Assembly (NCBI GenBank): GCA_963649615.1
Contig: CAVJIN010000032.1
Coordinates: 1-18,762 of the forward strand
Direction of reading: 5' to 3'
Source of the DNA: UBA9732 sp963649615
GTDB taxonomy: Bacteria > Spirochaetota > Spirochaetia > Sphaerochaetales > Sphaerochaetaceae
Length of the DNA: 18,762 bases
The notes under the pieces are model-generated. The model had not been told where the DNA came from and did not search any database. It worked only from the letters and a program-made list of their open reading frames with translations. Position numbers and translations under genes: made by a program. Positions 1 to 7,202 of this stretch are shown one piece after another. Position 1 is the stretch's first letter, and every line of letters starts with the position of its first letter.

Positions 1-168
1 GCATCGAGATTGGGGTTAGACTGCACCAAAGCAGTTGTCGCGTCTTGGATTTGAGTTCTTCAAGCAGTCATTCAATTCTTACTTAAAGCTCTTGTTCTTC
101 TCACAATTGTTCGTGCAATGAATAAACTCAAGACTGAAACTGCGGAATGCGCAACGAAAGAAGAGTAG
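1..168 (+). pseudogene. Decayed 3' end of an mscL-like channel gene (tentative)
   Basis: Frame 1 ends at a TAG at 166-168 after a stretch reading ALVLLTIVRAMNKLKTE (88 onward), which resembles the second membrane helix and following AxNKLK segment of large-conductance mechanosensitive channels. Frame 2 just upstream reads FEFFKQSFNSYL (53-85), resembling the start of the same helix (family pattern FxQSxxNFL). The two parts are joined only by a frame change near 83-88, and further upstream both frames contain stops. I read this as a frameshifted remnant of an mscL gene that enters from the left edge. The match is short and made by eye. A chance resemblance or a sequencing error remains possible. 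Confidence 0.4.
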
Positions 169-201
169 AAAATACCTCTTTTTTTCTATTAGGGCAAGTT
201 A

Positions 202-207
202 TATAAT
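202..207 (+). promoter_or_regulatory. -10 box of leaderless promoter for GH29 gene
   Basis: A perfect TATAAT ends 7 nt before the A of the ATG at 214, so the predicted transcription start falls on or next to the start codon. No Shine-Dalgarno sequence lies upstream of the ATG. The expected -35 position holds only a run of T, so the -35 is poor. Confidence 0.6.
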
Positions 208-213
208 CAAAAC

Positions 214-1563
214 ATGAAAATTCAATGGCTAAGTAACGAAAAAGAAAACTCAATTAAGAATTGGCTTAATTTAAAGTACGGAATGTTTATCCATTATGGA
301 CTATTCTCTGTTTGTGGTGGAACTTGGAATGGCAAGCGTGTTGAAATAGGATACAGTGAACAAATATTGTCGCACGGAGATGTTCCACAAATAGATTACG
401 AGAATCTTGCAAACAGTTTTACAGCTGATGCTTTTGATGCAAAAGAAATAGTAAAACTTGCAAAAGACTCCAAAATGAATTACATAGTCTTTGTTTCAAA
501 ACATCATGATGGTTTTTGTCTTTTCGACACAAAAACAACATCCTATAATTGTTCAAATTCACCTTGCCATAGAGATTTGGTAAAAGAACTTTCAATAGAA
601 TGTCAAAAAGCGGGTCTTAAATTTGGTTTATATTTTTCGTGGATTGATTGGCATTATCCTATGGCTCTGCCCATAAGTCCTCATAATTCAGATCCTATTC
701 CGGAAGAACACATGAGATATAATTTGGAACAGCTTACTGAGCTTCTTTCTAATTATGGACCAATTTGTGAACTTTGGATGGACATGGGGGCTCCAACATA
801 TGAGCAATCCAAGATGGTGTATGAACTTGCTCATAAATTGCAACCTCAAATCATGGTTAATGGTCGAGTGTGGAATGATTTTGGTGACTTTGTGACCATG
901 CCTGACAATACTTTACCTGATTGTGATCTAAATGTGCCTTGGCAAACTCCTGCTACAGTATATCATGCAACGTGGGGCTATAGAAGTTGGCAAGAGAGGA
1001 CAAATGTAGAACAAAAAATACAAGATATTTCATCCAGTATTAAAAAAGTTGTAAGTAGTGGTGGAAATTATTTATTAAACATAGGCCCAATGGGTGATGG
1101 CTCTGTTGTTCCATTTGAGAAAGATGTTTTACTTGGTATTGGAAAAATAATTGCCAAAGAAGGCTTTGCCACAAAAAAAGAAGCTGTAAATGCAAAACCT
1201 CTTTCAGAGCTCTGTCCTTCCAGTGGAAAAGCTTTGTATAGATACAGTGGTTCAGAATATTATTCTCTGCATAAAATTATTACAGGGTATTGCTGGAACG
1301 TTCTTATTGAAAAAGAAGGGAATTATATTCTTACATATGAACTTGATGATAAGTTAGAAAAGGAGTGCAAATTGTGTTTGGATACAAATGACAACACATT
1401 TGTCTTCTCAATGAAACAAGGGAAAAAAGCCTTTGGAATTTGCTCTTCTGTACATTTGAAGACAGGTGAACAACGTATTATGCTTTATACTCCAGGAGAG
1501 CCGGGACATAGAAGCAAATTCCCTCTTAAAAACTTTACTATTAGGATTGCACAAACTTCTTAA
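214..1563 (+). CDS. GH29-family alpha-L-fucosidase, cytoplasmic
   Basis: 449-aa glycoside hydrolase of the GH29 fold, expected to release terminal alpha-L-fucose by a retaining mechanism. Visible landmarks are GMFIHYG (23-29), SKHHDGFCLFD (95-105), LWMDMG (187-192) with Asp190 at the position of the family nucleophile, PWQT...WGYR (242-257), and the highly conserved GGNYLLNIGPMGDG (283-296). The catalytic barrel covers about residues 1-320 and a beta-sandwich tail follows to 449. There is no signal peptide, so it should act on oligosaccharides after uptake. That fits the nearby ABC importer and the signal-less sulfatase. The gene has no Shine-Dalgarno site and a TATAAT 7 nt before the ATG. 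Its stop shares a TTAA with the stop of the convergent maturase gene. Substrate linkage cannot be told from sequence. Gln244 replaces the Glu seen in the WETCMT motif of many relatives. Confidence 0.88.
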   Translation: MKIQWLSNEKENSIKNWLNLKYGMFIHYGLFSVCGGTWNGKRVEIGYSEQILSHGDVPQIDYENLANSFTADAFDAKEIVKLAKDSKMNYIVFVSKHHDGFCLFDTKTTSYNCSNSPCHRDLVKELSIECQKAGLKFGLYFSWIDWHYPMALPISPHNSDPIPEEHMRYNLEQLTELLSNYGPICELWMDMGAPTYEQSKMVYELAHKLQPQIMVNGRVWNDFGDFVTMPDNTLPDCDLNVPWQTPATVYHATWGYRSWQERTNVEQKIQDISSSIKKVVSSGGNYLLNIGPMGDGSVVPFEKDVLLGIGKIIAKEGFATKKEAVNAKPLSELCPSSGKALYRYSGSEYYSLHKIITGYCWNVLIEKEGNYILTYELDDKLEKECKLCLDTNDNTFVFSMKQGKKAFGICSSVHLKTGEQRIMLYTPGEPGHRSKFPLKNFTIRIAQTS

Positions 1564-2693
1564 AATATAAAGGCTTTTTCCAGAGTAGCTTCACTTCTTG
1601 CAATTTCTATGAGTCTTTCATAAGAATATGCAAAAAATAACTTAAAGGCCCTACAGTAATAGTTGTTTGGACCAGTTTTAGTTTGGATCAAATCACGCAT
1701 ACAACCTCCATGGCAGAGACATTCCCATTTGCAGTCTTTACATATGGAGGGTTTCTTGCTTCCTTCTTCTTGAAATTGTGCTGAAATCTTACCTTTAATA
1801 GCCTGTAATGCCGATATTATATGAATATTTCCTAGTTTCCACGGATCTAGGACATAGAAATCACAAGGAAAAAGGCTACCGTCCGCTTCAACTACCAAGT
1901 AAGATCCACATTTTCCAGTAGAAGCACAAGCGGAGGGTTTTCTTCCAACCAAAAGATGTATGTAATCTTCAAACAAACGAACACTGGTATAGCAACCATT
2001 TTCCCAATCTCTATACCAGTCATCAAAAACAGCACACAAAAATCTTGCATATTCATCATTGTTTAAAGAGAATTGCTCTTGCCCCCGTTGTTTTTCCACT
2101 GGATCAAGACAGGCAATAAATTGTAAATCTGAAAAACCCAACTCTTTCAGTTTCTTATATATTTTATGTGGCTTGATTGCAGCCTGTTTTGTCACAACAC
2201 ATAATGCATTAATAGGCACGTCATATTTTTTCAGTATTCCGATATTATTTACAATTTTAGCAAAGGTTCCTTCCTCAGAAGCAGTTACCCTATAAAGGTT
2301 GTGCAGTTGTTCATATCCGTCAATAGATACACCAACAAGGAAATTCTCATTTTTAAAAAATTGTGCCCATTCTTCATTAAGATTATATGCATTGGTTTGA
2401 ATACAATGGTAAAAAAATCTTGAAGAATATTTCTTCTCTTCTTCAATGAAATGTTTATAGAAATCAAGGCCTAATAATGTTGGCTCTCCTCCTTGAAAAG
2501 CAAAAATAATTGAACCGTTTTTATTTGTTGCATTGACTGCTTCTTGAATGAGTTTGTCTGCTGTCTTAAAGCTCATTGTTCCATAATTCTTTATATTTCT
2601 ATTTTGGGCTTCGTTTTCATAAAAGCAATATTTGCATTTCATGTTGCACAAAGAGGAAACAGGTTTAACTAAAAAAGTGATTGATTTCATCAT
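1560..2693 (-). CDS. Anaerobic sulfatase-maturating enzyme (radical SAM/SPASM)
   Basis: 377-aa radical SAM enzyme that converts the active-site Cys or Ser of a sulfatase to formylglycine without oxygen. The radical SAM cluster motif is CNMKCKYCFY with Cys16, Cys20 and Cys23. The SAM-binding GGEP is at 68-71. The SPASM half holds Cys256, Cys262, Cys277, Cys318, Cys321, Cys327, Cys331 and Cys347, the spacing expected for two auxiliary 4Fe-4S clusters. Asp278, directly after Cys277, matches the catalytic Asp known in the clostridial enzyme. Its likely client is the CTPSR sulfatase encoded at 7138-8646. The start is uncertain between two adjacent ATGs (2693 and 2690); neither has a Shine-Dalgarno site. 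A TACAAT at 2703-2698 lies 8 nt before the second ATG, hinting at a leaderless message. The gene converges on and touches the GH29 gene. Confidence 0.9.
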   Translation of the reverse strand: MMKSITFLVKPVSSLCNMKCKYCFYENEAQNRNIKNYGTMSFKTADKLIQEAVNATNKNGSIIFAFQGGEPTLLGLDFYKHFIEEEKKYSSRFFYHCIQTNAYNLNEEWAQFFKNENFLVGVSIDGYEQLHNLYRVTASEEGTFAKIVNNIGILKKYDVPINALCVVTKQAAIKPHKIYKKLKELGFSDLQFIACLDPVEKQRGQEQFSLNNDEYARFLCAVFDDWYRDWENGCYTSVRLFEDYIHLLVGRKPSACASTGKCGSYLVVEADGSLFPCDFYVLDPWKLGNIHIISALQAIKGKISAQFQEEGSKKPSICKDCKWECLCHGGCMRDLIQTKTGPNNYYCRAFKLFFAYSYERLIEIARSEATLEKAFIF

Positions 2694-2766
2694 TGCAATT
2701 GTACTGGATTTTATAAAAATAAAGTAGTGAAGTTAGTCCAAAAAATGCCTTTATAAAATAGACTTA

Positions 2767-2788
2767 AGAGGTTTTTGCAAAAACCTCT
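2767..2788. repeat. 22-bp perfect palindrome (dispersed-repeat type)
   Basis: The arms AGAGGTTTTTG and CAAAAACCTCT are exact reverse complements meeting at 2777/2778. It sits between two divergent genes, where a terminator is not expected, and no T-run follows on either strand. A slightly decayed relative lies at 8697-8716, so it may be a dispersed intergenic element of this genome or a regulator site. Confidence 0.7.
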
Positions 2789-2792
2789 CAAA

Positions 2793-2821
2793 TTGACCAT
2801 TTAGCTAATATCCAATAGAAT
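2793..2821 (+). promoter_or_regulatory. Sigma-70-type promoter for the M81 gene
   Basis: TTGACC at 2793-2798 and TAGAAT at 2816-2821 are separated by exactly 17 nt. Predicted transcription starts near 2828 and gives a leader of about 44 nt containing GGAGG at 2861-2865. The -35 box begins only 4 nt after the 22-bp palindrome. Confidence 0.65.
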
Positions 2822-2871
2822 AAAAGACATCAAACAATTACTTTGAGGCTAATTAATTAAGGAGGCATTTG

Positions 2872-4359
2872 GTGAAGCAGAAAAGAGTTTTTGTTGGAGG
2901 AATGCATCATGAGTCAGATACCTTTAATCCAATAGTTACTTCAAAAGAAGATATTTGGGTTTTAAGAGGTGAAAATCTACTCAAAAGTAAAGGACAGGGC
3001 TCAGTAAATGGAGTTATGGACACCTTAAGAGCATCAGGATATGAAGTTGTTCCTGGTCTAATAGCTAGGGCTGTTCCCAATGGAGAATGGGATTATGATT
3101 ATTTCATGCAACTGAAGGACGAGTTTTTAGAATATTTGAAAAAAGCATTACCAGTTGATGCTCTGTGCTTGAGTTTACATGGCTCCATGAGAGTTAAAGG
3201 ACTAGGTGAAGCAGAAGGTTATTTGCTTGAACAAATTAGAAAAATTTGCCCAGAAGTTCCAATTATTTCATCTTTGGACATGCATGCTACAATCACTGAA
3301 AAAATGATGCTCAATGCAAATGGTTTTATTGGATATAAATGCGCACCTCATACAGATACTTATGAAACAGGCGTTTTGACTGCAAATATAACAAGAAGAG
3401 TTCTTGAAGATGGAGTTACTCCATTTATGGCAGCTGTTCATCTGCCTTTTATTATTGCTGGAGAACAGTCTGAAACAAATGTGCAGCCAATGAAGAGACT
3501 AACTAATTTATTACGTGACTATGAAAAGCAACCACACATTATGGGTGCTTCCTATCTTTTAGGTTTCCCTTGGGCAGATGTCAAAGAGAATGGCGTTACC
3601 GCCTTAGTTGTTACTGATGATAGCCAAGAAAGTGCCAACAAGGCTGCTTTGGAGCTTGCACATGAATTTTGGGATACTAGAAAAGAATTTGCTTTTTACA
3701 ATGAAACAAGAGAAGTTGATGATGCAATAGAACATACCGTTTCTAGTATTAAAGATGGAGTTTTCCCAGTTGTTCTTTCAGATAGCGGTGACAATCCCAC
3801 AGCTGGTTCATCTCAAGATGTAACAAACTTCCTAAAAGCCATTATTAAAGACAAACGACTTACCATGTTGAATCCTCCTCTTTGCTACCAAGCAATCTAT
3901 GATCCAGCATTTTGTGAAAAAGCTGTTGCGTCTCCTATTGGAAGTCACATTCAGGGAGAGTTGGGAGCATGTTTTGACAAAAAAACAAGTACCCCAATAA
4001 AAGTAGATGGAATTGTCAAAGCAAAGTGCAAAGAATGGAAAGAAGCTCAGGATACAGATATGGCTCTTGTAAATGTTGAAGGGGTCGATGTTGTTGTTAC
4101 CTCTAAACATGTTGGCTGTTATGACCCTGAAATGATGAGAGCTCTTGGGGTTGAACCAAATAATCTGAAAGCCATAGTTGTAAAACTTGGTTATCTTGAA
4201 CCAGAAATTAAGGCAATAGCAAAACGCTCTATTATGGTTTTAACAGATGGAAGCACAAATGAGATATTTACACGTCTTCCTTATAAAAATATAACCAGAC
4301 CAATTTATCCATTAGATCCATCAACTGTTTGTAATTTTGCTTTTATTGGACGTTCCTAA
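2872..4359 (+). CDS. M81-family (MlrC-like) metallopeptidase
   Basis: 495-aa member of the M81/MlrC family, named after the microcystin-degrading MlrC metallopeptidase; most members have no known substrate. The N-terminal domain (about 1-290) shows GGMHHESDTFNP (8-19), SLHGSM (101-106), SLDMHA (134-139) and CAPHTDTYETG (157-167), which supply the Asp/His residues expected to bind zinc. The C-terminal MlrC domain begins near VVLSDSGDNPTAG. There is no signal peptide. I chose the GTG at 2872 because GGAGG (2861-2865) sits 6 nt upstream. A TTG one codon earlier would leave only 3 nt. The 3' end overlaps the convergent regulator gene by 17 nt. A role in the surrounding glycan locus is not evident; peptide or amide hydrolysis of a substrate-linked moiety is a guess. 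Confidence 0.85.
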   Translation: MKQKRVFVGGMHHESDTFNPIVTSKEDIWVLRGENLLKSKGQGSVNGVMDTLRASGYEVVPGLIARAVPNGEWDYDYFMQLKDEFLEYLKKALPVDALCLSLHGSMRVKGLGEAEGYLLEQIRKICPEVPIISSLDMHATITEKMMLNANGFIGYKCAPHTDTYETGVLTANITRRVLEDGVTPFMAAVHLPFIIAGEQSETNVQPMKRLTNLLRDYEKQPHIMGASYLLGFPWADVKENGVTALVVTDDSQESANKAALELAHEFWDTRKEFAFYNETREVDDAIEHTVSSIKDGVFPVVLSDSGDNPTAGSSQDVTNFLKAIIKDKRLTMLNPPLCYQAIYDPAFCEKAVASPIGSHIQGELGACFDKKTSTPIKVDGIVKAKCKEWKEAQDTDMALVNVEGVDVVVTSKHVGCYDPEMMRALGVEPNNLKAIVVKLGYLEPEIKAIAKRSIMVLTDGSTNEIFTRLPYKNITRPIYPLDPSTVCNFAFIGRS

Positions 4360-6559
4360 CATCTGACGGAAGTTGATGGAAGCGTCTGTTGAAGGCTCTT
4401 CTAAAAGTTTGTGGGTTTGTGTATCCACATTGTAAGGCTATAGCATTTATTGATAAATCTTTATTATTGATCAACATTTGCATAGCCTTATCTAGTCTGT
4501 ATTCTTCAAGATAAGACGCAAACGTTTTGCCAATACGCGTACTTATGAAATGGTAGAGGTAGTTTTCCTTCATTTTAAGATCAGTAGCCGCAACTGAGAG
4601 GTTTAGCGCAGGATTTGAATAGTTTCTTTCAATATAGGCCACTATTGCATAAGTAGTATTTTGTTCAAATTCGTTTTTTGAAGGAATTGTTTGTCCTGCT
4701 TTTTCAAGGAAAAATTGTTTTACATCTGAAAAAGATGAGAATTGTTGAGGAATTCTCTGCTTTCCTCTTTTTAAATTATATTGAACAGCTGTTATATACA
4801 ATTTATTAATCAAAGTAGCTCTATTTTGTGGATTTAAATTTCGTTTTACATAATTTTCATTATAGATTGAATCTAATTGTCTTTTAACTTCTTGAAGATT
4901 ATTTGAACTTGTAGCATTTGTTAATGCCCTTTCCATATCTGCAGTAAAAATATATAAATCTGTACGAGTGGCAAGAGTGTTGTAATTTATCATAACTCGA
5001 TTTAGGTTTGAATCTTTTATTGCTTCTGCTACTAGACTACATTCAAGTGGGGCAAGGGAAAGTCCATTCAAATCAACCTTTGTTTCTGAAGATGCCATTG
5101 AAATATCAAAAGGAATTAGTTTTACTATTTTATTCCAGAAAATTTTTATATTTCCATTAAGAACTGTTTCATTGTTGTCCCAAATAAGAATCCAAGAGTT
5201 AAACTCATAGTCTGCAAAACCAAAGAATTTCTCATGAAAGATTTCATTTGCTTCTTTGTTTGTAGCTAAACGTAAAAAATCCAAATCATCTATATCTGTC
5301 AAATCTTCTTTTTCTTGAATAATAATTTTTACCAACTTGTATTTGGCTGTGTTTTGCCAATTTGGTCCTAGAATCTCAGAAAATAAAACATTTAATTCGG
5401 CATCTGTCTGCGGAACTTGATTAATATAACGTCTAAAAAGAGTTTCGTATTTAAATGGAATTTGTTTTACTACTGTTGAGTTTGATTCTTGTTCTTCCTT
5501 TAATATAGAGGCAATGGTGTCAGCAATTAATTCGTATGATGTATTTTCTTTTGGTTTTCCAATTAAGGCTTTAAGTCTATTCCAGTTTCTCTGACTTTTG
5601 AAAAAATGTTTAACGCTAAAGATAAAAGAGAAAGTGAGTACCAAAAGAGTAATTAATGGCACTATAAAAGAAAGTGGAAATAGTTCCGAACTTAAATCTT
5701 TCTGTGCTATTGCACAAACATAACGTAGTCCTGTTACGGTACTTGTGGTTACAGAGACAAAGAATTTTTCATTGTTAATTAGAATATTGTTATGTTGTCC
5801 GTTGGATAATGAGGTAACTTCTTTTGATTTAGAATATTCAACATTTGATGTGTTAATAATGCCATTGTTTTGGTCTTCTATATAGTACCATCCAATTTTT
5901 GCTGAACTTAATACTTTGAATTGAGAAGAAATGAAATCTTCATCAAGCAAAAGCATTATTTTCCCTGTATTTGCAGCTTGGTTTGATAATGGAAATATTT
6001 GAATATATGGTACAACATGAACTTGACGGCCGCTGACAATGGCAGTAATTGAGGGGAAAAAGCCCGATGCCTTTGATGAAAGAAAGCTCGATTTAAATTG
6101 AAGGCTTGAATATCCTTGAAATTGAAAAAGTGGATACATTTTATCAATATCAAAAAAAAGATTTGAAGAGTTTAATAGGTAATCACTTGCTTTTGAATAA
6201 ATGAAAACATCTGCAATCATAGGGTTTACTGTTTTTGATGTAGGAAGTTTCCATAATACATCTATCATAGTTTGAATGTCATTTGAGCCATATTCTATTG
6301 GTCGTTGATATATGAATTTGGAAACAGTGAGATCTAAGGACAGCGTTTGCCCCACTTTAATGGCCTGCTCTATATAGCTATCTATTATTGCTACAGATAG
6401 GCCCATGTTTGAATGCGTGTTTGTTGTAATATCCTTTTCTGCTTTGTTCAACAGCCATATTTGTTCAATTAAAAGAAGACAAAGGCAAATTCCAATAACC
6501 ATAGCAACAAATTGAGTTGTTTTAACTTGTGGAATCTTGGAATTCGCTCGTTTTCTCAT
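4343..6559 (-). CDS. Membrane-anchored AraC-family transcription regulator
   Basis: 738-aa regulator of the YtdP/YesS-like layout: TM1 (about 16-37), an extracytoplasmic sensor region (about 40-290), TM2 (about 296-318), a cytoplasmic linker, and a C-terminal AraC DNA-binding domain (about 639-735). The latter has two helix-turn-helix units, around AATDLKMKENYLYHFI and SINAIALQCGYTNPQTFRRAF. Regulators of this build are typically found beside LplA/LplB/YtcP importers and respond to extracellular sugars. The importer operon 4 kb away is therefore the expected target (inference). No Shine-Dalgarno site precedes the ATG, and a TAAAAT -10 lies 7 nt upstream. The gene is divergent from the lipoprotein gene with only 58 nt between start codons. 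Its 3' end overlaps the M81 gene. Confidence 0.88.
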   Translation of the reverse strand: MRKRANSKIPQVKTTQFVAMVIGICLCLLLIEQIWLLNKAEKDITTNTHSNMGLSVAIIDSYIEQAIKVGQTLSLDLTVSKFIYQRPIEYGSNDIQTMIDVLWKLPTSKTVNPMIADVFIYSKASDYLLNSSNLFFDIDKMYPLFQFQGYSSLQFKSSFLSSKASGFFPSITAIVSGRQVHVVPYIQIFPLSNQAANTGKIMLLLDEDFISSQFKVLSSAKIGWYYIEDQNNGIINTSNVEYSKSKEVTSLSNGQHNNILINNEKFFVSVTTSTVTGLRYVCAIAQKDLSSELFPLSFIVPLITLLVLTFSFIFSVKHFFKSQRNWNRLKALIGKPKENTSYELIADTIASILKEEQESNSTVVKQIPFKYETLFRRYINQVPQTDAELNVLFSEILGPNWQNTAKYKLVKIIIQEKEDLTDIDDLDFLRLATNKEANEIFHEKFFGFADYEFNSWILIWDNNETVLNGNIKIFWNKIVKLIPFDISMASSETKVDLNGLSLAPLECSLVAEAIKDSNLNRVMINYNTLATRTDLYIFTADMERALTNATSSNNLQEVKRQLDSIYNENYVKRNLNPQNRATLINKLYITAVQYNLKRGKQRIPQQFSSFSDVKQFFLEKAGQTIPSKNEFEQNTTYAIVAYIERNYSNPALNLSVAATDLKMKENYLYHFISTRIGKTFASYLEEYRLDKAMQMLINNKDLSINAIALQCGYTNPQTFRRAFNRRFHQLPSDVRNVQ

Positions 6560-6565
6560 ACGTTC

Positions 6566-6571
6566 ATTTTA
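6566..6571 (-). promoter_or_regulatory. -10 box of leaderless promoter for the AraC gene
   Basis: Read leftward, TAAAAT ends 7 nt before the A of the ATG at 6559. No ribosome-binding site is present, so transcription should begin at or next to the start codon. The -35 position (about 6589-6594) shows no consensus. It abuts the -35 zone of the divergent lipoprotein promoter. Confidence 0.55.
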
Positions 6572-6605
6572 TCATGTTTTTCTAGATGTGGTATTAATTA
6601 TGTTA

Positions 6606-6611
6606 TATAAT
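6606..6611 (+). promoter_or_regulatory. -10 box of leaderless promoter for the lipoprotein gene
   Basis: A perfect TATAAT ends 7 nt before the A of the ATG at 6618, the same geometry as at 202-207. No Shine-Dalgarno sequence is present. Only 34 nt separate this box from the divergent -10 at 6566-6571. Confidence 0.6.
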
Positions 6612-6617
6612 TTTAGC

Positions 6618-7202
6618 ATGTGTGCGTACAAAAATTATTACGTTATTCTAATTATCGTTTTTGCTTTTTCATTACTTTCTTCTTGTACTACTGTCAATTC
6701 TGCTGTAAATAACACAGCAAATGAAAAAAGTACTCTTCCCTTCTCTCAACTTCTAGAAGGCAAATGTCTGGACAAAGAAGGTAATGTAGTAACTTTAAAT
6801 TCTGATTATTACCTTGTTTATTATGCGGCAAATTGGTGCCCTTATTGCAAAGACTATCAAGAAACATTAAAAGAAACAGCCAAACGTTTTCAACGTATGT
6901 ACGGAAATGTACAATTTATATTTGCAGGCCATGTTAGAGATTTTTCAGATCAAGACATGTTGGACTTTTTAGAAGAAGGGAATTATGACTTTCCATATGT
7001 TCCAATACGCTACAGAGAAGAGACTGGGATAATGAATTTGGTTGATGTTCCAAAGTTTTGGGTACCGGGATTTGTTTTGCTTGATAAAAATGGAAAAGTT
7101 CTAAGCTCGTCAAATGGTCAAACAAAAGAGGATTATATTAGGGACAAGCCATTGTCTTATTATGAGACATTACAACAGTGTGATTGTCTTCAATCCATTT
7201 AA
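6618..7202 (+). CDS. Thioredoxin-like lipoprotein
   Basis: 194-aa predicted lipoprotein. A hydrophobic signal segment (about 8-20) ends in the lipobox LSSC with lipidated Cys23. The mature part has a thioredoxin fold with the redox motif WCPYC (Cys74, Cys77) and the VPGFVLLDKNGKV strand that carries the usual cis-proline. It is likely anchored facing the periplasm and acts as a thiol-disulfide reductase, as TlpA/ResA-type proteins do. The start at 6618 gives a compact signal peptide and fits the TATAAT 7 nt upstream. An in-frame ATG at 6600 would place the -10 inside the gene. The last 65 nt overlap the 3' end of the convergent sulfatase gene. A partner protein is not identifiable here. Confidence 0.82.
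   Translation: MCAYKNYYVILIIVFAFSLLSSCTTVNSAVNNTANEKSTLPFSQLLEGKCLDKEGNVVTLNSDYYLVYYAANWCPYCKDYQETLKETAKRFQRMYGNVQFIFAGHVRDFSDQDMLDFLEEGNYDFPYVPIRYREETGIMNLVDVPKFWVPGFVLLDKNGKVLSSSNGQTKEDYIRDKPLSYYETLQQCDCLQSI

Noticed and set aside
6537..6617. Longer N-terminal version of the thioredoxin lipoprotein starting at 6537 or at the ATG at 6600
   Set aside because: The 6537 start overlaps the divergent regulator's start, and neither start has a ribosome site. The ATG at 6618 gives a clean lipoprotein signal and fits the TATAAT spacing.
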